A stretch of DNA of 64,000 nt from Macrostomum hystrix (GCA_950097015.1 CATNEN010000001.1:5317001-5381000), one strand, 5' to 3'; positions 1 through 14,500 are shown, counted from the stretch's first letter. Numbers and translations: made by a program. Notes: generated by a model not told the origin, from the letters alone.

Positions 1-957
1 AGAGATGAGACACAGGAGAGATGACACACAGGAAAGATGAGACAGGGGAGAGATGAGACACGGGTGAGATGAGACACGGGAGAGATGAGACAGGGGAGAG
101 ATGAGACACGGGTGAGATGAGACACGGGAGAGATGAGACACGGGAGAGATGAGACACGGGTGAGATGAGACACGGGAGAGATGAGACACGGGAGAGATGA
201 GACAGGGGAAAGATGAGACACGGGTGAGATGAGACACGGGTGAGATGAGACACGGGTGAGATGAGACACGGGAGAGATGACACACAGGAAAGATGAGACA
301 CGGGAGAGATGAGACACAGGAGAGATGAGACACAGGAAAGATGAGACAGGGGAGAGATGAGACACGGGTGAGATGAGACACGGGTGAGATGAGACACGGG
401 AGAGATGAGACAGGGGAGAGATGAGACACGGGTGAGATGAGACATGGGAGAGATGAGACACGGGTGAGATGAGACACGGGAGAGATGAGACACGGGTGAG
501 ATGAGACACGGGAGAGATGAGACAGGGGAGAGATGAGACATGGGTGAGATGAGACAGGGGAGAGATGAGACACGGGTGAGATGAGACACGGGAGAGATGA
601 CACACAGGAAAGATAAGACAGTGGAGAGATGACACACAGGAAAGATGAGACAGGGGAGAGATGAGACAGGGGAGAGATGATACAGGGGAGAGATGAGACA
701 CGGGAGAGATGAGACAGGGGAGAGATGAGGCAGGGGAGAGATGAGGCAGGGGAGAGATGAGACAGGGGAGAGATGAGACAGGGGAGAGATGAGACAGGGG
801 AGAGATGATACAGGGGAGAGATGAGACACGGGAGAGATGAGACAGGGGAGAGATGAGGCAGGGGAGAGATGAGGCAGGGGAGAGATGAGACAGGGGAGAG
901 ATAAGGCAGGGGAGAGATGAGACAGGGGAGAGATGAGTAAAGACATGAGACAAGGAG
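1..957. repeat. 16-bp minisatellite, talin intron
   Basis: About 60 copies of a 16-bp unit, gagatgagacacggga, with the common variants acaggggag and acgggtgag. It runs off the left edge and sits in the intron after the last visible talin exon. The same motif recurs in reverse orientation at 45.15-45.43 kb. Confidence 0.95.
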
Positions 958-1674
958 TAGACTGTGACAGGAGCGAGATCAGACACAGATATGTTGGAAG
1001 GGTTGGATTCAGCTCAGATTCAGTATTGTAGACACTGGGTTACAGATTATTGTATTACTCAAATAATTCAATAAACAAGTAAAGTAAATACCATTGACAA
1101 CACAAATAAGTGGAAATAAAAATAGACAAGAAAATAGCAAAGCCCATTTAATATTGATAGTTTAAAAGGAAAACAAAATCAATGAAATTGTAGTAAAGCA
1201 CTGTGTCTAGTAAATCTGAAAGACAGGTTGGCAAGACAAGCGGATTAAATACATACATTGCGGGGCGCTAGGCCTGAAGTACATCACAAGCTTTGGTCCG
1301 ACTGGAATGGTAGGCGAGAAACGGAATGCAATTAATTATTTTGCTATATAAAAAAAAATAACTGTAACAGACTAACAGAGCATGCAAACTTTTTGAATGA
1401 AAATCAACTAGAGTATGTTTTCTATGCAAATTGATACACAACTATAAAACTGATTAAAATCAATCATTTTTTGTTATGTCAGGTTGTTTAAACAAAACAA
1501 AAAAGATAGCGTCCCGCGCCAACTTTTATTGTTAAAATGAGCCTTAGTTTTTTTTGCATTCTGTATAAAATAACGGCAACAAACCAACTGCACTACTTAT
1601 TTAGCCAGAAAATGTTAAGTAGTCAAGTAACGAATATTAGATGCGAAATTTGTGAATTGTGAAAAATAACTTAC
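958..1674. other. AT-rich intron sequence, no feature
   Basis: Between the 16-bp array and talin exon 25. AT-rich single-copy sequence; no exon with talin-like coding or phase-compatible splice sites was found. Confidence 0.6.
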
Positions 1675-2082
1675 CCCGCATGCTTTGAATGACCGAATTT
1701 AACTCCAACAGAGCATCAGCAATCTGTCTAGACAAGCCGGCCATTTTGCTTCGACCAGTTTTGCTCGGAGCATTGATTACTTCCAGTAGCATCTCCATTA
1801 GGCTCAGATAGCAGTGACACAAATCCCTGGCTGTCATGTACAATCGATAACTTGGCTCGTCCAGGCCTTCAACGAAACGACCGCCCCGCGGCTTGCCACT
1901 TGAATCGTGTGAATCTGATGATTTATGCTGCTGCTGCTGCTGCTGGCTAGGCTGTGAGAACAGAGCACAAGCTAGTTTAACACCGGACAGAAGATCAGCC
2001 ACAGCTTTGCGAGAAATGTTGGCAGCCGCCATCACGTCCGACTGCTTGCCGGAGTTGGCCGCGTGCATCACGTGACTTGTGC
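1675..2082 (-). CDS. tln: Talin exon 25 (rod R12, last exon in window)
   Basis: Residues 2320-2455. Encodes GTSHVMHAANSGKQSDVMA, ANISRKAVADLL and SRQIADALLELNSVIQSM, matching the R12 bundle. It carries an insert relative to vertebrate talin: a six-glutamine run plus a Ser/Asp/His/Gly-rich stretch (about 20-25 residues) between two helices. Acceptor CACTGCAG, donor GTAAGT, phase 1 out, so at least one more exon lies to the left of the window. Confidence 0.93.
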
Positions 2083-5000
2083 CTGCAGTGACAGTCAGGG
2101 ATTGTGCTTTTCAATCGGTCATTACCCTCTAGTAGAATGTTTTCAAATCGGTCATTACCCTCTAGTATAATGTTTACAAATCGGTCATTACCCTCTAGTA
2201 GAATGTTTTCAAATCGGTCATTACCGTCTAGTAGAATGTTTTCAAATCGGTCATTACCCTCTAGTAGAATGTTTTCAAATCGGTCATTACCCTCTAGTAG
2301 ACTGTTTAAAATCAGTCATTGCACTCTAGTAGAATGTTTTCAAATCGGTCATTACCCTCTAGTAGAATGTTTACAAATCCGTCATTACCCTCTAGTAGAA
2401 TGTTTACAAATCGGTCATTACCCTCTAGTAGAATGTTTACAAATCCGTCATTACCCTCTAGTAGAATGTTTTAAATCGGTCATTACCCTCTAGTAGAATG
2501 TTTTCAAATCGGTCATTGCACTCTAGTAGACTGTTTCAAATCGGTCATTACCCTCTAGTAGAATGTTTTGAATCGGTCATTACCCTCGAGTAAAATGTTT
2601 TCAAATCGGTCATTACCCTCTAGTAGAATGTTTTCAAATCGGTCATTGCACTCTAGTAGAATGTTTTCAAATCGGTCATTAATCTCTATTAGAATGTTTT
2701 CAAAGCGGTCATTACCCTCTAGTAGAATGTTTTTCAATCGGTCATTACCCTCTAGTAGAATGTTTTAAATCGGTCATTACCCTCGAGTAAAATGTTTTCA
2801 AATCGGTCATTACCCTCTAGTAGAATGTTTACAAATCGGTCATTGCACTCTAGTAGAATGTTTACAAATCGGTCATTACCCTCTAGTAGAATGTTTACAA
2901 ATCGGTCATTACCCTCTAGTAGAATGTTTTCAAATCGGTCATTACCCTCTAGTAGAATGTTTTCAAATCGGTCATTACCCTCTAGTAGAATGTTTTCAAA
3001 TCGGTCATTCCCCATAGACTGTTTTAATAGTAAATTGCCCACTCACCAGTGATAATGGGATTTTTCAAAGTTTCCAAATCATCCGGAGTGACAACTTTGC
3101 GATCTTCGGGCAGTTCAACGCCTTCGTACATCTTCAATTCTTGGTTGACAGCTTCAATGGCGGCTTCCAGAGCTCTCGTACCCCGGCAGGACTCGTCTTC
3201 AACAGTTTTAACAGTCTTCAATAGGGAAGTGACATTGCTAACTAGATTCTTAGCCGAGTCTTTCAGGGCGCCAATGCTGGGATCGTTGGGCTGACGGCCG
3301 TAGGCGAATTTGGTAGCCGAGATCATCTCAGACAGTGCCGAAGCTACATCTCTGGCTGCATTGATCAGCATCACCTGAATGGGGTGTTGGGATCATTTGC
3401 AAGGATTAGGATAGGATTTGAATTACGATAGATGCGGGGCGATAGATATAGGGGATGGTAGATACCGGATGGTAGATAGGAGATGGTAGATACCGGATGG
3501 TAGATAGGAGATGGTAGATAGGAGATGGTAGATAGGAGATGGTAAATATAAGATGGTAGATAGGAGATGGTAGATAGGAGATGGTAGATAGGAGATGGTA
3601 AATATAAGATGGTAGATAGGAGATGGTAGATAGGAGATGGTAAATATAAGATGGTAGATAGGAGATCGTAGATATGAGACGGTAGATAGGAGATGGTAGA
3701 TAGGAGATAGTAGATAGGAGATGGTAAATATAAGATGGTAGATAGGAGATGGTAGATAGGAGATGGTAAATATAAGATGATAGATAGGAGATCGTAGATA
3801 TGAGACGGTAGATAGGAGATGGTAGCTAGGAGATGGTAGATAGGAGATGGTAGATAGGAGATGGTAGATAGGAGATGGTAGCTAGGAGATGGTAGATAGG
3901 AGATGGTAGCTAGGAGATGGTAGATAGGAGATGGTAGATAGGAGATGGTAGATAGGAGATGGTAGGTGGGAGAACGTAGATAGGAGATGGTAGCTCGGAG
4001 ATGGTAGCTAGGAGATGGTAGATATGAGATGGTAGATAATAATAATCGAGATACGAAAGTGAGAAGTAGGTGAAGATAATATGAATTCAATAAAAACCAC
4101 AGAAAGCTTATCACCTGAGCGTCGCTCTGCTCAGTGCCCAGAGAGGCTGCGCCAAATTTGACAGTGTCAGTGAGTCGCGTAATGGAGTCCACAGCATCCT
4201 GAGCACTCTTGGCCAGATCCTCTTGATTGCTGGCAGCTCCGGCTACCAACTTTTTCGTGTCCTCAACTAGAGCGCGAGCCGTTTTCAGAATGCTCTCCCT
4301 GAAAAGTAAGAAAAATAAATAATTGAAAATTTACACTACTTAGGTGCAGTAGTTCAGTAGTATTCATAGAAAAAATACACCAAAAAACAATAAATGCGCG
4401 GAAATGTCGAAATATCATATCACATGCAAATCAGTATTTGACAAAAAATATACTACCTAAAAAAATTAAAAAAGTTCAAAACTTTGGTACAAAGCCAGAC
4501 TGGGTTTGCAATCACACACAGGCCAAAACACTGAACCAAAAACTTCACAATACGCGACAATACAAAAGCAATGCACTAAAAGTTGCATAACAACTACACT
4601 GTTAGGTACTTATTTGTTTTGGATGCTGTCAGTGTTAATCCATAATATGGGAATCTCAGGAATACGATAATTAATTCGCTGGATTCCTAAACCAACTCAA
4701 TGGGATAAGTATTCTCAATATGGGGATCTCGGGAATTAATCTAAAGTAAAATTATTTCAAGGATGCGATAAAAAATCCTAAATTTATGAATCGAGAGAAT
4801 CGTATAATTAATCCTTGATTTGGTGATCTAGGGAATGGGAAAACTAATCGACAAAATCGGGGGTTTTGGAATGGGATAATTAATCCACAATATGGGAATC
4901 TAGGGAGTGGGATAAATTATCCACAATATGGGAATCTATAGGGAGTGTGATAAATTATCCACAATATGGGAATCTATAGGGAGTGGGATAAATTATCCAC

Positions 5001-8000
5001 AATATGGGAATCTATAGGGAGTGGGATAATTAATCCACAATATGGGGACCTATAGGGAGTGGGATAAGTTATCCACAATATGGGAATCTATAGGGAGTGG
5101 GATAAATTATCCACAATATGGGAATCTATAGGGAGTGGGATAAATTATCCACAATATGGGAATCTATAGGGAGTGGGATAAATTATCCACAATATGGGAA
5201 TCTAGGGAGTGGGATAAATTATCCACAATATGGGAATCTATAGGGAGTGGGATAAATTATCCACAATATGGGAATCTATAGGGAGTGGGATAAATTATCC
5301 ACAATATGGGAATCTATAGGGAGTGGGATAAATTATCCACAATATGGGAATCTAGGGAGTGGGATAAATTATCCACAATATGGGAATCTATAGGGAGTGG
5401 GATAAATTATCCACAATATGGGAATCTATAGGGAGTGGGATAAATTATCCACAATATGGGAATCTATAGGGAGTGGGATAAATTATCCACAATATGGGAA
5501 TCTATAGGGAGTGGGATAAATTATCCACAATATGGGGACCTATAGGGAGTGGGATAAATTATCCACAATATAATGGGAATCTATAGGGAGTGGTATAAAT
5601 TATCCACAATATGAGGATCTAGGAAATAAGATAATTAATCTGCAATCTCCAAGTTGGTGATTTAGTGGGTTGAGATATCATTTCAATGCAATCATAACTT
5701 ATTAATTTACAAGTGTGAGGCAGACAAACAAGGAAAAACGTCAAGCCCAGCCAATATATAGATACGAGCTAGGCCAACCTTTCTATACTGTAATCTGGCT
5801 GATAGCTTTGAGTATGAGGCACCAACTCGTAACCCTGAGCTGCGTCTGTTAAACTGTAGAAATTGTTTCATATAAAATTCATCACAAAGATATAATTGAG
5901 AACGTTACAAAACGCAAATAATTCAATCTGTGTAATCAATATCATAATATATATATTAATTAGGCATCCGATTATAGCAATTGGAACGTATTTTTGTTAA
6001 CAAAAATGTATGAGGAAAATGCGATAACTGTCTACTCATAGTAGAATGTCAAATTACGGATATGCAATTCCAAATCGATATGCCATATTTTTTAAGAAAT
6101 CCAAGAAATCAAGTTTTCTAAGAATCAAGCTTTCTAGGAATCAAGATTTCTAGGAATCTAGTTTTCTAAGAATCAAGCTTTTTAGGAATCAAGATTTCTA
6201 GGAATCTAGATTTCTACGAAGCTAGTTTTCTAAGAATCAAGCCTTAATACGAAGCAAGTTTTCTAAGAATCAAGCCTTAATACGAAGCAAGTTTTCTAAG
6301 AATCAAGCCTTAATACGAAGCAAGTTTTCTAAGAATCAAGCTTTCTAGGAATCTAGCTTTCTACGAAGCTAGTTTTCTAAGAATCAAGCCTTAATACGAA
6401 GCAAGTTTTCTAAGAATCAAGCCTTAATACGAAGCAAGTTTTTTAAGAATCAAGCTTTCTAGGAATCTAGCTTTCTACGAAGCTAGTTTTCTAAGAATCA
6501 AGCCTTATTACGAAGCAATTTTTCTAAGAATCAAGCTTTCTACGAAACTAGTTTTCTAAGAATCGAGTTATAAGAATTGAGCTTTCAAACAATCAAGCTT
6601 TCTTTCTAAGAATCAATGTCTCTAAAAGCTAGTTTATTAAGAGTCAAGCTTTCTTAGAACCAAGCTTTCTAAGAATCAAGTTTTCTAAAAGTTTTTTAAG
6701 AACCATGGTTTTTTCAGAATTAATTTTACAAAGAATTTCGATTTTTAGGAATCATGTTTTCCAAGAATAAGGTCTTTTAGGAAGATTGATTCTTTCAGAA
6801 TTAAGTTTTCTAAGAACCTCGTCATTTTAAGATTTAAACTCTTCAAGAATCAAGCTTTCTAAGAATCTAGATTTCTAAGAATTAGGCTTTTAAAGAATTG
6901 AGATTTCATAGAATTAAGATTTCTAGGAAAACTTTTTCTAAGAAAATAAAAGAACCTAGATTTCTAAGAATCAAGCTTTCTAAGAAGCGGGCTTTCAAAG
7001 AATAAAGCTTTCTAAGAATCTAGATTTCTAAGAATCAAGATTTCTAAGAATCAAGATTTTCAAAAATCTAGATTAGCTTTCTAAAAATCATAATTCAATG
7101 ATTTAAATGTGAAAGAATCGAATTACTTCAAGCTCTCCCAGAAGAAACCCAAAGCAACAACAAAGCAACAGACCTATGCTCAGTAAAGGTAGACCGATCG
7201 AAAGCATTAAGCGTGCCAGCCGAAGCAAACATAATGGTTGTATCCAAATCCGAGATGATACCGGACACAGTGTTGGCGGCATTGATGCACGCCTGGGTGC
7301 CCCGATGCGAGGCCTGCAGCGGGCTCAGCAGTTCCGCCAGATGCTCGGCTAGCCTAGGCTGCACGTCTAGGACTAACCGATCGGCGTGCTCAGACGATGG
7401 CAGTGAAGAATGCAACTGAGCAGTGTCTAGACAGTCCCTACCGATGGCTAACAGTGCCCGACTCATTCTGCGCTCAGTGTCAGCGCTGCGACACGTTGCC
7501 ATGGCGCCTCTGGCCTCGGCAACCAGAGCTCTGTACTGCTCGGCGAGCTGGTGTAACTGGGCGGCATCGGCCACGCCATCGGTGGCAACGGCGGTACACA
7601 GATCCTGATGAGTCCGACGAAGATCGGCGCAGATGCGAACAACGCGAGTTTGAAAGTCGACAAGGCTCAGAGTGGGCGAGACGGCGAGATCGCCGTAGGG
7701 CGCTTCCACTCGGTCCATGTCGCGCTCGATGGCTTCGGTAAGGAAGGTGTAGTCGCCGCCTGAAGCGACAGCGGCCGCCAGGGTGTCCAGCAGCTCTCGG
7801 CAGGCTTCTTCGAGAATTTCGCGCGATTCTCGCAAAACGTCGCGAGCGGACGAGCCGGCTTCGGGATTGCCGCCGGTTTGATGACAGGCTGGCGTGTTGG
7901 AAATCGATATTAAAATGACAATGCTATGTCCGCTGACAAGCTTCTTTGTCATAAAAAATTATTTAAACCTGTCCTAATTAAGTCTGATGTGCAGCTATTG

Positions 8001-8556
8001 CACGGCGGATCTTATCAAGCTGCGCACGGCTGTTCAGTCCATCGACCATTCCAGACCTCAATTAAATAAGCTACTAATCACTCTACTAAATAATCTACTA
8101 ATCACTCTACTAAATAATCTACTAATCACTCTACTGAATAAGCTACTGGGCCTCTAAAAACATATTTCAATTACAAACCCTCTAAGAATCCTTCGGCAGC
8201 TTCCAGTACAGTTTTAGTCTGATCAAACAGGGCCTCCTGTTCATTAGCTGGCGCGCATTGCTGACTACCAATGCAGGCGTCTTTTAGTGCGGTCAAAAAG
8301 CTGCTCAAATTCGGAGCGGAGTGTGCCAGAGTTTCTGGTTCGGAAAGTGCGGCAGCTTCTATCGTAGGCAGCAGGTTGACAATGTAACTAGCGCTAGTTG
8401 ACATCTGTTGCATACACGGATTGCTGCCATCGCCGTGCTGGTGACTGCCCAATGTAGAACGGCCGCCGAGTTCAAGATTGCGCAGTTCGTTTTGAGCAGA
8501 TCGAGTAGAGTCGATTGCTTCGCCGACCTCTTTACGACCCGGGGCCATGTCTCTGA

Positions 8557-8589
<33 letters not shown>

Positions 8590-11500
8590 TTAATAATAGT
8601 AATAATTGACTACACCTGCTCCAATTGGGTCAGATGTGCAGCCGACAGCACAGCCGCAGCTATTGCGCGGCGCATCTGAAGGCTGCGTACGGCTGTTCAG
8701 TCCACGGACTGGGGGGAGCCACACCTACCTTCAATTATCCCAGCTGATGCTGGTACCCATTTAACAGCTGGGTGAACTGAAGCAATGCAGAGTTAAGGTG
8801 TCTTGCTAGAGGACACAAATTTTTCTAGTGGAGTCGGGAATCGAACCCTCGACCTTCAATTCATATGTCCAACGCTCTAACCACTAGGCTAAAACCTGTC
8901 AGTTTCAAAGTTTCAAAGCTAAGAAAATATCCCATATATCATCAAGCAAGAGAATATCCCATAAGATCCTTAAATTTAGAATAATTTATTTTTTAATCAT
9001 TGAAATTCAGAGAAATCTATCTTCAGATTTCGGAATTAATTTTTCCTCATTTGAATTTGAACCACATTTATCCTCAAATTTCAGGGTGGTGAGTGGTAGA
9101 GCTGTCTAATTAATGCGTTTGCCTCTCGCGCCAATGTTCTTAAGCTCGATTCCGCGGCGAGGCCACATTCGTTTGGGGCGCAGCCGCGGAGAGAAGGCTT
9201 AGGAGTCAGCGCAATGGGCAGAATTGCCTCCTCGCTGGCTGCTGGGTCCAGTGTCACCAAATGATGTGCCATTGTCCGCAGCCCTCCTGCATTTCTTAGA
9301 TTTCAGGATTAAATTTGCTACCAAAAACACTCCGAGATCCTCATGGACATCCAATCATAAATTTGGAACAATCCATCCCATTTGAAAAGCAAATCAAACC
9401 TGATAGCGGTGACCAGCAGTTTAACGGCATCAGACACAGCCTTGGAGCTGCTACTGTAGCTCTCGTACATTCTGGAATCGTTTCTCCTAGCGCTTAAATG
9501 TCTGGCAGCTTTCACTAGCAGAATGGCAGCCTCTGTTAAGCTGTCGGTGCAGGCCACTAGAGGTTCCTGAGCTCGCAGGCCGGAGTCAGATATTTCAGCG
9601 GCCTGACCAGAGCACTCAGCTCCGCCAGCGAGGCCGTAGAGTTTCTCGATGGCTTCACACAATTTCGCAGCTTGATCGTCGAATTGAGGCTTCAATTTGT
9701 CGAAATCTTTCTCCATTTCCTGAGGTTCGGTTTGTTAGTTTGTTTATTATTAAACTGTAGATAGACTACTATATTTCCCCCTCTGGGGAAATATTTCAAA
9801 TACCCAATGCCTACTGCTTTATCCGGTTAGACAACTTACAGAATCACGGAAAAAAAGTAACGTTTTAAAAGCTACGTTTCGTTACTTTTAGAGTAAAAAT
9901 GTTGAACCTACGTTACTTTGACTCTGAAAGCTAACAAATCAGTGATTTAGAACATTTAAAATCAAAAGTAACGATTTCCCTTATTCGTTGCTCTCTATTT
10001 TAGAAACTGGACTGCATCTAGGACATGTTTACATTAAAGACAGTAAATTCGTTACTTTTAAGAGATCGCTAAAAATATTACTCTCGTTACTTCTTTAGAC
10101 TGGAAAATCGATTTTAAATCGTTAATTTTCTTTTAATCGCTAACGTGTTGACTGTAAGTCGTTATTTTTTCGTTAGGAATATAAAAACTCTTTATGATAA
10201 CCACAAGTCAAAAAGAATCTTACGCGAATAGCGTTGACCAAATTGCTAGTCTCCAAGGCCACATCTTTGGCCATCTGTACGACCCGTCGACCGATGGTTT
10301 CATTGCCGCTGCTTCGACTCTTAGCAGTTTTACAATGCGACACAATAGTCTCAGCAGCCTTAGTTATAGCTTGGGCGGTGCGATAGATCTGTATTAATTA
10401 TGGTAAGTTTAAAATACGAGGTAACTGGATACAAAAAATATTTAATATTTTAATACAAAAAACAAAAAATAATATGTCAAAAATTACGTTTAAATTTGAA
10501 TGGCTGATTGACTTTTTAGAACTAAAGGCTTAACCTCTCTAACATAGTCTGCTTCTCAGCAATACTAGCATCTAGTCGATCGCGGGTAAGAACTTAACCC
10601 TACAAGCAGCCAGTCTATGGGTAAGAACTTAACCCTACAAGCAGCCAGTCTATGGGTAAGCACTTAACCCCACAAGCACGCAGTCTATGGGTAAGCACAT
10701 AACCCCACAAGCAGCCAGTCTATGGGTAAGCACTTAACCCTACAAGCACACAGTCTATGGGTAAGCACTTAACCCCACAAGCACATAGTCTATGGGTAAG
10801 CACTTAACCCCACAAGCACGCAGTCTATGGGTAAGCACTTAACCCTACAAGCAGCCAGTCTATGGGTAAGCACTTAACCCTACAAGCACGCAGTCTATGG
10901 GTAAGCACTTAACCCCACAAGCACGCAGTCTATGGGTAAGCACTTAACCCCACAAGCACGCAGTCTATGGGTAAGCACTTAACCCTACAAGCAGCCAGTC
11001 TATGAGTAAGCACTTAAACCCTACAAGGATCCAGTCTATGGGTAAGCACTTAACCCTACAAGGATCCAGTCTATGGGTAAGCACTTAAACCCTACAAGGA
11101 TCCAGTCTATGGGTAAGCACTTAACCCTACAAGGATCCAGTCTATGGGTAAGCACTTAACCCCACAAGCACGCAGTCTATGGGTAAGCACTTAACCCCAC
11201 AAGCACGCAGTCTATGGGTAAGCACTTAACCCTACAAGCAGCCAGTCTATGAGTAAGCACTTAAACCCTACAAGGATCCAGTCTATGGGTAAGCACTTAA
11301 CCCTACAAGGATCCAGTCTATGGGTAAGCACTTAAACTCTACAAGGATCCAGTCTATGGGTAAGCACTTAACCCTACAAGGATCCAGTCTATGGGTAAGC
11401 ACTTAACCCTACAAGCAGCCAGTCTATGGGTAAGCACTTAACCCCATTATAATAAAATACCTAAAACCACACAAGACAATTTTGCAAAATTCGAAACAAA

Positions 11501-14500
11501 CTTAAATAAAGTTAGGTTAAAAAAATTCAATACATTCCGCCAGTTAAAAAAAAGATAAACAATAAACGTTTTTTTCACTTCTGTAAACGATCAATTCAGA
11601 ACGATTGTTAAAGAACGTCAATTGTAAAAAAGCAATTAAAAATCTGGAACTAGTAACTTAGCAATCATTGTTTGCGATCAATTTCTTTAAAAACATTTAA
11701 ACAATTCATAAATTTCCGCAAAAGCATTGATCTAAAGCAGCAGTAGCGGGAGCATTAAAAACAATATAATGAAGGTTTTGTTTATATCTTTAAAATTTAA
11801 ATTCTAGGACTAGATTTTATGCCATAAAACTTCAAATTTAACAGTTCTAACAAATGGCATTGTCAAAAAAACATGTATTGTTTTACGAAATGTTTAACAG
11901 TATAAGTTTGACCTTCAGTAAGAATAATTTAATACATTTTAACTGAATAAAATTGTTTCTAAAACTGATTAAAAAAATAAAAAAATACTTACAAACGCCT
12001 TTCGTTGCAGCGGCTGAAACATGTTTTAGTTTTTTTGCAGTTTAAATAAATAATATATTGAAAAGTCTATATATAGTTTAATACAGTTACTTATTAGTAG
12101 GTATTAATTCAAAAGTACATTAATCTTATACGAGTTAAAACCTTAATTTATTCAACAAAAAGGGTCGTTTATTAAATTAACTAATAGGTTACTGAATAAC
12201 TGAATAATGGAGCGATTGAATTTGTTATAATGTGTTATAATGTGTTATAATGTGTTATAATGTGTGTTACAACATTCTCAGGCGATGATTAATACAAACT
12301 ATAATATTACACTAAATTAAGTCAGTGCATTGTCATATACAATTGTGCCTTCAATGATTAATATTTATTACTAATATATATTAATCGTTCACAAACATCA
12401 AGCAAGCTTAGATGATTTAAAATCCGTTTATAATTTATAAATAAACAAATAAATATGCGTTTCTGTAACCAACGACAACAAAAAAATCAGCAGCACTCAC
12501 TGGTTTCTTATCAGTTTCCACGTGTCGAACCGAGGCGCAAGCTTTGCGAATCTCTTCTAATTGGCCGCGAATCAGGTCGGCATCGATCACTGGCCGACGA
12601 CCCGGTCGGGATTTGGGATCAGCCACGCCAACCAGGTAGATGCACTAAGTGATTTTTTCGAAAATGAAATTCAAGTAAATTTTTAGATTCGACGAATAGC
12701 AAAAATTAAAGTCTCCACGATATAAACTACGATCGATAACACAACCTCAAAACACGATCGATAACACAACCTCAAAACACGATCGATAACACAACCTCAA
12801 AACACGATCGATAACACAACCTCAAAACACGATCGATAACACAACCTCAAAACACGATCGATAACACAACCTCAAAAGACGATCGATAAAACAACCTCAA
12901 AACACGATCGATAACACAACCTCAAAACACGATCGATAACACAACCTCAAAAGACGATCGATAAAGCAACCTCAAAACACGATCGATAACACAACCTCAA
13001 AACACGATCGATAACACAACCTCAAAACACGATCGATAACACAACCTCAAAACACGATCGATAACACAACCTCAAAACACGATCGATAACACAACCTCAC
13101 ATAACACATAACACAACCTTTTGATCAAAAGATGATCGATAACACAACCTCAAAACACGATCGATAACACAACCTCAAAACACGATCGATAACACAACCT
13201 CAAAACACGATCGATAACACAACCTCAAAACACGATCGATAACACAACCTCAAAACACGATCGATAACACAACCTCAAAACACGATCGATAACACAACCT
13301 CAAAACACGATCGATAACACAACCTCAAAACACGATCGATAACACAACCTCAAAACACGATCGATAACACAACCTCAAAACACGATCGATAAAACAACCT
13401 CAAAACACGATCGATAACACAACCTCAAAACACGATCGATAACACAACCTCAAAAGACGATCGATAAAACAACCTCAAAACACGATCGATAACACAACCT
13501 CAAAACACGATCGATAACACAACCTCAAAACACGATCGATAACACAACCTCAAAACACGATCGATAACACAACCTCAAAACACGATCGATAACACAACCT
13601 CAAAACACGATCGATAACACAACCTCACATAACACATAACACAACCTTTTGATCAAAAGATGATCGATAACACCACCTCAAAACACGATCGATAACACAA
13701 CCTCAAAAACACGATCGATAACACAACCTCAAAACACGATCGATAACACAACCTCAAAACACGATCGATAACACAACCTCAAAACACGATCGATAACACA
13801 ACCTCAAAAACGATCGATAATAACACGATCTTAAAATACGATCGATAAACTACCGCGAAACCGATCGATAAAGCAAGTGTTTTATTCGTTCAGCTCACCT
13901 GAGCAGCGTGATAAGCCACAGCTTTGTAGACTGATTCGCCAAACACCTGGGCGTATTGGCAGAAGCCCTGAGTATTCGCGTCAACACTGCATCGAGCAAT
14001 TTCGCTCATACTCTCGGCTAGGCTTTCAGTCTGGCCAATAATACCGCTGAGAGACGGATAGTAGCCATCTGAGCTGGCTGGGTGCCGTGTGGCGTGCTGC
14101 ACCGCAGGCCGAATCGACTGTAAACGGCGCAGTACAGAGTCACAGACTCGCTCCTCGGGTGATTCCTCATTGCAGGTAACTACGGCGATCATGTTGTTGA
14201 TGGATTCGGTAACTAGGCGAGCCGCGGCCTATAACAGGGATTTGATGACTGAATGAAACACGTATACTGATGCAATTTACGCCATTGAACCTCCAAGGCA
14301 CAATGAGAGTTTACACTGCCTGACGATGATAAACTCGGGGCAGATGTGTGTGCTCAGGAGTCAGCGAAACGGGCAGAATTGCCTCCTCGCTGGCTGTGGG
14401 TCCAGTGTCACCAAATGATGTGCCATTGCCCGCAGCCCTCCTGAAATTATTATAATCACTTCCAAAGAACAAATCCAAAAAACAGACAGACCTGCAAGTT

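Noticed and set aside
2104-3052. Repeating peptides on both strands (NRSLPSSRMF; NDRFENILLEG)
   Set aside because: Both strands are open because of a 33-bp array filling a talin intron.
3371-4249. 292-codon frame continuing from talin into SYLPSPIYHLL repeats
   Set aside because: The talin exon ends at the donor at 4114; the rest is intron array read-through.
4861-5625. Cluster of TTATCCACA words like a bacterial origin (DnaA boxes)
   Set aside because: The words come once per unit of an intronic tandem repeat in an animal gene; there is no bacterial context.
7397-7741. Plus-strand frames of 61-114 codons
   Set aside because: Antisense shadows of talin exon 22, whose GC-rich codons suppress stops on the other strand.
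8840-8898. Possible tRNA gene
   Set aside because: The box A/B head is the start of a SINE with a shared body; no full cloverleaf or independent copy is evident.
10194-10397. 67-codon plus-strand frame
   Set aside because: It is the antisense of talin exon 19, which is supported by homology and splice sites.
10587-11446. Telomere-like TTAACCCT words or a CRISPR-like array
   Set aside because: Only one such word per 35-bp unit and no contiguous TTAGGG tract; no unique spacers between repeats.
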